DNA of 45,723 nucleotides from Opitutales bacterium (GTDB lineage: Bacteria; Verrucomicrobiota; Verrucomicrobiia; Opitutales; JAFGAQ01). The position numbers and the translations under genes were made by a program. The first letter of the stretch is position 1. Every line of letters starts with the position of its first letter. The stretch spans positions 1 through 45,723 of the forward strand of contig JAKSBQ010000045.1 in NCBI GenBank assembly GCA_022361075.1. The letters run 5' to 3'. Below are positions 37,501 through 45,723 of the stretch, one piece after another. The notes under the pieces are model-generated. The model was given only the letters and a program-made list of their open reading frames with translations. It was not told the DNA's origin and ran no database searches.

Positions 37501-38345
37501 ATCAGGGAATCCCATTTTCGGAACTGGGTGCAGATGCTGCTGCTAGTTCTTATGAAGAGATTTTAGATGTCATCATGAACCTGATTCCCGAGCCAACCAA
37601 AAGCTTGGTGAATTATCAGTTCGACGGGCCTAACGGGCAGCTTACCAGCAATGAGATCCCAGGACTGGGTTCCACTTTTGATTTCGTTTCAGAAGGTCTC
37701 GAAATCGAACTTGTGGGTTCAATCAAACCAAATTGGAGTATCGCACTCAATGTTGCACAGCAGGAAACCGTGCAGTCCAACACAGCGCCAGTTTATGGGG
37801 ATATCGTTACTCAGATTGAAAGTAATATCATCTCAAGTGGTTTGGCAGATGTTCGGGATGCTCCAACGGTTGGTGTAGACACTACTTTCCTTGAAAGATA
37901 CCAGAGTGTAGTCTCATTTCCTGTTAGAGCAGAACTCTCAAATGATGGACGGAAATCGCTGGAACAAAGAGAGTGGCGCGTCAACTTAGTCACTAACTAT
38001 GATTTCCTAGATGGAGTTCTGAAAGGATTTGCTGTTGGAGGAGCACTTCGCTGGCAAGATGAGGCTGCCATCGGCTATCCACTCATTCTGAATGAAGGTG
38101 GTGATCAAATCCCCGATCTCGACAATCCTTACCTTGGCGATGACGAGTTGAACGGTGATATCTGGTTCTCCTACAGTCGCCCCATCATGGACGGTAAGGT
38201 CAATTGGAGAATTCAGCTTAACGTTCGTAACTTGATTCGTACGGATTCCGACATTCCGGTAGTAGTGAACCCTAATGGTGAGCTTACCGTCGTTCGAATT
38301 CCACCTGAACAGCAGGTGTTTATCACAAATACGTTCACCTTCTGA
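34542..38345 (+). CDS. STN-domain TonB-dependent receptor with internal second signal-like segment
   Basis: From the ATG at 34542 the protein has 1267 residues. A signal peptide (MIPRSAIYLALIANVTFLP, ending near YSA) is followed by an STN domain (about 42-115, FQIASADAENALEAFSELI ... SEAIRKMVANTSLMLVEDD). Residues 138-169 form a second signal-peptide-like stretch: charged start MTTITTKRKSVFSRL, hydrophobic core GLGALLLAGAS and an AVA cleavage-like end. After that come an acidic linker, the plug (RELGSSITILTEKFLEDTGA) and the barrel, with a C-terminal aromatic residue (NTFTF). This receptor should import an oligosaccharide and signal through FecR to the ECF sigma factor. A start at the internal ATG at 34953 would give a conventional receptor without the STN domain. 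The upstream ATG at 34437 adds 35 unstructured residues. Confidence 0.93.
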   Translation: MIPRSAIYLALIANVTFLPTYGYSASQSQIDLSNKREVEKHFQIASADAENALEAFSELIDRPLVYLLEQVEGIRLNAAYGKMLPSEAIRKMVANTSLMLVEDDESDTWVIKRKPEHPTSETDSGLLQSENPKSQDSMTTITTKRKSVFSRLMSGLGALLLAGASTAVAQDDMEDDEDIFTMSPFVIDVSNDTGYTAQSTLAGTRIASSVRELGSSITILTEKFLEDTGATDALELLPYTGNTEVGGALGNFSAGQDGAGRFTTEGSRRNPQNGNRIRGLSRAELTRDYFATTIPFDGYNTSRVTLNRGPNSVLFGIGSPGGVIDHSLNKANINQDRNQVKIRFDHRGSYRGTVDFNRTLIEDRLAVRVNAMYDERVYKQEPATEEDQRLYAAFEGVLFKNEKSDFLGQTRVRGHIEVGDIYRIPVDVIPPIDAFRFWFDGYTDIDSLLAVPGIDVGNLDRNLLTSDQASNGRFIPQVTHNNITGVGRNNTKTRIASFINIPLYYESGSATVPGWSDPALAGLSGGMSRMRWPGSSGRPRQDFYFSGNAIRDLVGFTGYSLQNREIFDYHNHLFQGTLNTVETAFDVQQFTIDQSLWGGRAGVELSYNRQRSDQEERFPLSSGLDKELYIDISEFLSNDVPNPNLGRPVVRINHFDWDTVDREQETIRATAFVDVDTRDFSENLGKWLGRHTLTFLYEQRENDLKELRRKFAWESDEVNVRTNESFGSGIQSGRRSVTGLIYVGPSVLGANSFNDVRITDQINISYPTAGERHTAFYWDHTARERKVAEFYPIEVVNELNQLERIELESQAFALKSTFLNDHLVTVLAWRKDREKAFEGLTPTGEFTGELPERNFDGTINNDIIRLQDDPSSDVEDETLTTSIVGFFPEKYLFELPFGMDLSFHYYEAESFQPEGFAQNIIGEPISAPTGETTEYGFTLELLERRLSLRFNWYETAIANNRTSVRGTLNNSTGRIGDWLRNFKGAQDQGIPFSELGADAAASSYEEILDVIMNLIPEPTKSLVNYQFDGPNGQLTSNEIPGLGSTFDFVSEGLEIELVGSIKPNWSIALNVAQQETVQSNTAPVYGDIVTQIESNIISSGLADVRDAPTVGVDTTFLERYQSVVSFPVRAELSNDGRKSLEQREWRVNLVTNYDFLDGVLKGFAVGGALRWQDEAAIGYPLILNEGGDQIPDLDNPYLGDDELNGDIWFSYSRPIMDGKVNWRIQLNVRNLIRTDSDIPVVVNPNGELTVVRIPPEQQVFITNTFTF

Positions 38346-38369
38346 TCCTACCAGCTGAAACTTTTGTGA

Positions 38370-41645
<3,276 letters not shown>

Positions 41646-41804
41646 AGCAAAACGCCATTGTCTGGCAGAGCTCAATGAACCCAAATAAACAGGCTTGATT
41701 TTAGGTTCCACAATCGTAGCGAAACGTGCTCCTTTATCGAGGGGTCTGGGAATCATGCTGGATCCCTTTTTGATAAACACTTTATACCATTAGTTTTTTG
41801 ATGA

Positions 41805-41909
41805 CTGAACAGGTAGCCGAACGCGTAAGCGTTTGGAAAATGTGTAACATTTTAAAAACCAAATCGTTACCGATTCGGCTACAAAACTCATATCAAAGTA
41901 AGTGTTCAG
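41805..41909. repeat. 105-bp inverted-repeat element, copy B
   Basis: The second copy of the element at 30759-30863. It has perfect terminal inverted repeats CTGAACA (41805-41811) and TGTTCAG (41903-41909), subterminal GTAGCCGAA (41813-41821) and TTCGGCTAC (41874-41882), and an inner hairpin AACGC/GCGTT (41820-41833). It lies between the GH2 gene and a decayed epimerase gene. No coding capacity is seen. Confidence 0.8.
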
Positions 41910-41929
41910 TTTGAATAGACCCTTTGGTA

Positions 41930-42116
41930 TCAATCGATCTCAAGTTGCTCCGACTCGATAAGCCAGTCAATGGATTCTTTCATTTCATCCAGCGAATTGT
42001 AATTCGGAGTAAACCCGAGCACTTTCCTCGACTTCTCGGACTGATCTGGAGACTAAATAGCTTCCAATATGAGCACTTCCTCCGATAGCAACAATCGATT
42101 CTTTATTTGTAGACAT
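41930..42116 (-). pseudogene. NAD-dependent epimerase/dehydratase remnant with internal deletion
   Basis: On the minus strand an ATG at 42116 begins MSTNKESIVAIGGSAHIGSYLV, the nucleotide-binding start of an extended SDR epimerase. About 22 codons later the frame fails. A second frame then runs into a stop at 41930 with EKSRKVLGFTPNYNSLDEMKES, typical of the C-terminal end of this family. Roughly 230-300 residues, including the YxxxK site, are missing, and the joined parts differ in frame. The gene is therefore a deletion relic. A 105-bp repeat element lies just 20 bp beyond its 3' end. Confidence 0.75.
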
Positions 42117-42278
42117 CGTTTCAACACCTTTCGAAGAAGATTAGTCAGTATTTAAGGGGGTCTTGCTTATACATGTTATACATGACGTCAGTAGAAAAGA
42201 TACCCCAAAGAGGAAAGAAAATGGAAACCAAACAATTTGCTTTCGCGGATGGTCAACTCACACAGGTCATTAGTGAAT
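42117..42278. other. Gene-poor gap with possible gene-start fragment
   Basis: On the plus strand an open frame begins METKQFAFADGQLTQVISES from an ATG near 42221 with a purine-rich stretch (AAAGAGGAAAG) before it. It then runs into the 3' end of the opposing sulfatase gene and shows no family beyond that. It may be the 5' relic of a displaced gene, but I cannot name it. No promoter or terminator was recognised here. Confidence 0.35.
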
Positions 42279-43682
42279 CTATTTTGGGGTCGTCGAGGGG
42301 TTCCATGTTCCCAATGGATCAAATATGGGAGGTTTCATTTCTGAGGACCAATTTTCCAGTAAATTTTCTAAATTTTCGGATTTAAGTTTATGTTCGGTAA
42401 GTAGATTGTATTGTTCACCTACGTCGTCGTTCAAATCATAAAGTTCCGTTTGGTTTTCGATTCTTATCCATTTGGAATCTCCTTTTCTGACAGCTGCTGT
42501 TTGTCGACCCACTCTTTCCCAGAATAGTACCGGATGAGGCGCATTAGATTTTTTTCCATTGAGATATGGGATCAGATTGACTCCATCGAGAGGCCGATCT
42601 GGATGAATTTTTGCGTCAGTGACGGCAGCCATCGTGCCTAAGATGTCCAATGAACTAACCGGGAAATCATAGTCTATCCCAGATGGAATAGCTCCGGTCC
42701 ATCGGAATGCAAAAGGAACTCTGATACCGCCTTCGTAAATATTTCCCTTGTAGCCTCTCAGTGGATAATTTGATGCCGAATTTTTTGTCACTGCACCTCC
42801 ATTGTCAGACAGGAAGAACACCAAAGTTTTTTCATTTAGTTTACATTTATCGAGTGTATCCAACAACCTTCCTACTCCATCATCGATGGAACTCACCATG
42901 GCCGCATAAATTCTCCTTCTCTCATCCTTAATGTGCGTAAATCTTTTGAGATACTTTTCTGTAGCCTGCATGGGTGTGTGGGGAGCGTTGTAGGACAAAA
43001 AGAGAAAAAATGGGTTTTTCCGATTCCGAACAACAAAATCGACAGCTTCCGACGAAAGCTCATCTGTTAAATACTCATCGATCTCAACTCTCTCTTCATT
43101 TCTCAAAAGCTTGGTACGATACCAATCTCCCGCTCTATCAACCGATTCGATGTCAGGAACGGTTAGATTTTCTGGGAAATAATCATGCCCTCCAGAGACG
43201 AACCCGAAGAATTCATCAAATCCCTGAACATTGGGACGAAATTTGGGATGTGTTCCCAAGTGCCATTTTCCAATGATCCCCGAATGGTATCCCAATGGCG
43301 CCAATACCTCCGCGATGTTGTCTTCTTCAACTGGTAATCCCGCATTTTCGTCAAATGGATTGATGGTAGGATTGATGCGAAATCCAAATCTCCCTTGATA
43401 TCTCCCTGTGATCAACCCGGCTCGACTGGGACCACACACTGGATTGGTTACATACCCATTCGTAAATCGGACTCCTTCATGAGCAATTCGGTCCATGTTG
43501 GGAGTGGGGATTTCCTTACTACCATTGAAACCTACATCATGATATCCTTGGTCATCCGTCAGAATAATGATCAAATTAGGCAGCTTTTCTTCTACCTCAG
43601 TTGCTAAAACACCGAGCGACAAGCATATGCTCAAGACTGAGAGATTTATTCTCATGACAACATGACTGGCTAATTGAATCAT
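42279..43682 (-). CDS. Formylglycine-dependent sulfatase, secreted
   Basis: This 467-residue S1 sulfatase has a signal-like segment (MRINLSVLSICLSLGVLA, beginning at residue 10), metal-site LTDDQGYHD, signature CGPSR with Cys83 followed by GLITGRYQ, GKWHLG and FFLSDNGG. All catalytic motifs are intact and the length is normal. The ATG at 43682 has an AGGTG Shine-Dalgarno-like sequence; an internal ATG at 43655 would give a shorter signal peptide. It lies 29 bp after the GH28 gene on the minus strand, so both are probably one operon. It should desulfate the glycan attacked by the neighbouring enzymes. Confidence 0.92.
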   Translation of the reverse strand: MIQLASHVVMRINLSVLSICLSLGVLATEVEEKLPNLIIILTDDQGYHDVGFNGSKEIPTPNMDRIAHEGVRFTNGYVTNPVCGPSRAGLITGRYQGRFGFRINPTINPFDENAGLPVEEDNIAEVLAPLGYHSGIIGKWHLGTHPKFRPNVQGFDEFFGFVSGGHDYFPENLTVPDIESVDRAGDWYRTKLLRNEERVEIDEYLTDELSSEAVDFVVRNRKNPFFLFLSYNAPHTPMQATEKYLKRFTHIKDERRRIYAAMVSSIDDGVGRLLDTLDKCKLNEKTLVFFLSDNGGAVTKNSASNYPLRGYKGNIYEGGIRVPFAFRWTGAIPSGIDYDFPVSSLDILGTMAAVTDAKIHPDRPLDGVNLIPYLNGKKSNAPHPVLFWERVGRQTAAVRKGDSKWIRIENQTELYDLNDDVGEQYNLLTEHKLKSENLENLLENWSSEMKPPIFDPLGTWNPSTTPK

Positions 43683-43711
43683 AACACCTAAACGGATTGG
43701 TTTTTGTAGGT

Positions 43712-45289
43712 TTATTTGAAATTGTTTACTAATTTCACTTCTGATGGATTTGCTCCGTCAAATGCGACAAATGGATTTTCCACTTCGAATAGATCGCAGT
43801 TTTCGATAACGATTCTCCGACTTTCCTCACCCTCTACAGACAGTAAAGTTTCGATCGGCTCGATATAGCGAAAATCTGAAAATCGTATGTTGGAACATCC
43901 AACCATTCGAAACAAAGGCATATCACCTTCAGGAAGATCAGCCTGAATGTTTTTCAGAGAGGAATCATACACATTGTCGAACAATATTGCCGGGCGAGAA
44001 TCCGGATTCCTCAACAACAACTTCATGTTTTCAAAATGAATTCCTCTTGCATGCCTAACGTAAAATCCGTGAGCAGGAAGATGATCACCATACATCCTGT
44101 TTTCAGGATAACCTTCGTCGTTTTCGATGACATTTTTGTTTGTGTGTTCTTCGGTAGCGGTGCCTTTGCTGTTGAATATTACGTCTCTGATCATGACATT
44201 CTCAACAAAAGCGTCTTTGATACCGGTTATTGAACTTGTGATCCAACTTTCGTTTTCAGCGATGATGTTGCTGATGATCACATTTCTGAGACTCCCGATT
44301 CCGTCTCGATTTCCCAATCGAATGAAAATGGGAGTTTGAATCCCTCGCATGGTGATATTGGAAATCGTCACCTGATCCATGAACCCACCATCAACAACTT
44401 CAAGTGCTAGCCCGGAAATTCCAGTAGGTTGATGGGTAATTCCATTTAACCGCTCATACCAGGGCCGGGCCACATGATCTTTATCAGGAGCAGTGATGAC
44501 ACAATTGGTGATGGTAATGTTCCGGAAACCAACTGCACTCCATGTTCCGAATTTGATCACGTTGCAACTGCTGGCAATTCTACAATTGCTAATCGTAACG
44601 TTCTCAACCACGTAACCTTTGTTCCAACTTTTGAAGCAGATAGCATCGTCCTCACAATCAATGATACTATTCGTAATGACGACGTTGCTCGAATCGATAT
44701 CGATGCCATCGTTGTTTGTATTCACGTGCGAATAGATGTTGATATTATCGATCGTAATCCACTCGGATCTTTTTAAGCGAATACCCCACCTGGGTTGATC
44801 CCGCAGCTTTATCCCAGTAATCCTGATATGTTTCGAATCTTCGACCAGGATCATCTCCGGCCTTGCGACTTTGATCTCACGACCGCGATTATTGAAATTC
44901 GCATGCCATCCTTGTCCATTGATCATTCCGTTGCCACTAATTGTGACATTTTCAACACTTTTGAGAATGATGACTGCACCTGAGAAATCTTCCGGATTGT
45001 TGGTGCTAGCAAGAATAATAGCATTCTGTTTTAGGTGTAAATCTACGTTACTTTTCAGGAATAAGGACCCCGTCAGGTATTTGCCTGCAGGGACGATCAC
45101 CTGTCCACCTCCGGTATCGTGGCATCGATCAATTGCTTCTTGCAGCTGCAATGTGGTGTTAGTTTCTCCAGAAGCAATTGCACCAAATTCCATAACATTA
45201 ACATCTTCGGCGCAAAGTTGAGAAAGTAGAACTCCAGCGAATACGAGCAGAATGGCAGTGATTTTTCGGAAAATTGCAAATGTGAGCAT
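43712..45289 (-). CDS. GH28-family (polygalacturonase-like) protein lacking the GHG motif
   Basis: From the ATG at 45289 the protein has 525 residues. The signal peptide (FRKITAILLVFAGVLLSQLCA) leads to the usual VNVMEFGA start of GH28 and a right-handed beta-helix. Catalytic-type aspartates are in NNDGID (Asp194) and CEDDAICF (Asp214-Asp215). The motif that normally reads GHG in this fold is SSCN here (residues 240-243), so the family's conserved histidine is missing. This can mean a different subfamily, such as one acting on rhamnogalacturonan or other uronic-acid polymers, or an inactive copy. The frame is open to a TTG at 45376, but that would add 29 residues before the signal peptide. 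It is the first gene of a minus-strand operon with a sulfatase. Confidence 0.85.
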   Translation of the reverse strand: MLTFAIFRKITAILLVFAGVLLSQLCAEDVNVMEFGAIASGETNTTLQLQEAIDRCHDTGGGQVIVPAGKYLTGSLFLKSNVDLHLKQNAIILASTNNPEDFSGAVIILKSVENVTISGNGMINGQGWHANFNNRGREIKVARPEMILVEDSKHIRITGIKLRDQPRWGIRLKRSEWITIDNINIYSHVNTNNDGIDIDSSNVVITNSIIDCEDDAICFKSWNKGYVVENVTISNCRIASSCNVIKFGTWSAVGFRNITITNCVITAPDKDHVARPWYERLNGITHQPTGISGLALEVVDGGFMDQVTISNITMRGIQTPIFIRLGNRDGIGSLRNVIISNIIAENESWITSSITGIKDAFVENVMIRDVIFNSKGTATEEHTNKNVIENDEGYPENRMYGDHLPAHGFYVRHARGIHFENMKLLLRNPDSRPAILFDNVYDSSLKNIQADLPEGDMPLFRMVGCSNIRFSDFRYIEPIETLLSVEGEESRRIVIENCDLFEVENPFVAFDGANPSEVKLVNNFK

Positions 45290-45416
45290 GGGCAACAAAA
45301 GTTGTGGTTTAAGATTGCGACATCTACGACGCTCACGAACAATCTTTCCGGTACGCAAGAATGGTAACGGACTCAAAATTTTTGAATCGGGACCTATCTA
45401 AATGCTCTCAAAATTC

Positions 45417-45442
45417 TAGTTCGTCGTTTCGTTTTTCCGTAA
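45417..45442 (-). promoter_or_regulatory. Weak match to the ECF-type promoter (minus strand)
   Basis: On the minus strand TTACGGAA (45442 to 45435) is followed after 14 bp by ACTA instead of CGTC. The position, roughly 130 bp before the GH28 ATG, is right for the promoter. The -35 half matches well, but the -10 half does not, so this is only a candidate. Confidence 0.3.
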
Positions 45443-45542
45443 TGAACAGTCATGGAATCTTTGAGATAAGCGGTTTGTATTGATTAAAAATACATCCACC
45501 TTTTCAGGGTTTGTTCTATACCGAAAATCCCGATTGGCATAA

Positions 45543-45555
45543 GCGTAGTCTACGC
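45543..45555. repeat. 13-bp perfect palindrome
   Basis: GCGTAGTCTACGC reads GCGTAG-T-CTACGC, perfect around the central T. It lies between the GH28 operon and a possible gene at the right edge. Its CGTAGTCTAC core also occurs near the -10 element of promoter copy 2 (18596-18605). A regulator site is possible, but this could be chance. Confidence 0.35.
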
Positions 45556-45558
45556 ATC

Positions 45559-45723
45559 TTAGGATGAAAGAGGATCAAGTTCGATGATCTCATATTCTCG
45601 CCTGAATGGTTTCTTTTGCATTACCATCAAGTCTGCCCGCAAGTCTGATATCTGATACGAAAGCAAAAGTGATTGGCTCCTCATTGTTTTTGGAGCAGGC
45701 CTAAAGGTTCGAAATTCATTGTA
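45559..45723 (-). CDS. Possible 3' end of a gene entering from the right edge
   Basis: On the minus strand a frame is open from the window edge for 54 codons and ends with a stop at 45559, with the C-terminus KKPFRREYEIIELDPLSS. No family is recognised. It may be the end of a gene whose start lies outside. The remaining 173 bp to the GH28 frame hold the weak promoter and a palindrome. Confidence 0.25.
   Translation of the reverse strand, partial: YNEFRTFRPAPKTMRSQSLLLSYQISDLRADLMVMQKKPFRREYEIIELDPLSS

Noticed and set aside
42173-42385. 70-codon open frame overlapping the 3' end of the minus-strand sulfatase
   Set aside because: The second half is antisense to a well-supported gene; at most the first 20 or so codons from 42221 could be a relic, which is noted with the gap.
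45364-45371. GTAACGGA on the plus strand near the GH28 start
   Set aside because: It points away from the GH28 gene, lies in its upstream reading frame, and no CGTC follows at the right distance.

Overview
The window looks like a chromosomal segment of a marine, polysaccharide-degrading member of the Verrucomicrobiota, probably class Opitutae. This is inferred from the gene families, since no rRNA or other phylogenetic marker is present. The reasons are a TonB-dependent receptor of the style seen in that group without any SusD partner, many formylglycine sulfatases, secreted glycosidases, a PadR/orphan-permease pair and a stand-alone GIY-YIG protein. Most genes have weak Shine-Dalgarno sequences, so several starts were chosen from signal peptides or from promoter positions. 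I saw no tRNA, rRNA, CRISPR array, transposase or integrase.

Region 1 (1-3600, minus strand, AT-rich) is a compact three-gene operon. It holds a GHKL (MutL/MORC/Hsp90-type) ATPase, an unrecognised protein with faint methyltransferase-like features, and a C5-cytosine DNA methyltransferase. It resembles the restriction-modification-like defence loci known to contain MORC-type ATPases and may continue left of the window. Region 2 (3601-6883) is a PadR repressor with two identical 15-bp palindromes in front of it, followed 4 bp later by a duplicated FtsX/MacB-type orphan permease. Region 3 (7045-9770) is a junkyard: an oxidoreductase with an altered catalytic motif, a GIY-YIG protein, REP-like hairpins, and a 5'-truncated, frameshifted TonB receptor.

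Region 4 (9794-45376) is a large polysaccharide-utilisation locus. It encodes two GH36-like alpha-glycosidases, a clan GH-A glycosidase with a DNRLRE/CBM96-like domain, a GH38 protein, a GH2 beta-galactosidase, a GH28 protein, four intact sulfatases plus a sulfatase remnant, a serine hydrolase, a HAD phosphatase, an SSS symporter, a TRAP solute receptor, an SDR dehydrogenase and an enolase-superfamily sugar-acid dehydratase. At its centre lie an ECF sigma factor, a FecR anti-sigma factor and an STN-domain TonB receptor, a classic cell-surface signalling trio. The substrate is probably a sulfated heteroglycan containing galactose and uronic acid (inference).

The main discovery is a repeated bipartite promoter, GTAACGGAA - 14 or 15 bp - CGTCTA. 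It is found six times, always just upstream of a catabolic or receptor gene (16166, 18578, 24351, 27374, 29382, 34388). It has the architecture of an ECF-sigma promoter, so the sigma factor at 32514-33050 most likely drives the whole locus as one regulon. It also redefines a start codon (the TRAP receptor) and predicts operon boundaries, several of which coincide with terminator-like hairpins. Other notable points are a pair of 105-bp inverted-repeat elements, one of which forms the apparent 5' end of a sulfatase gene, an internal second signal peptide in the big TonB receptor, and several decaying genes (TonB receptor, sulfatase, NAD-dependent epimerase).
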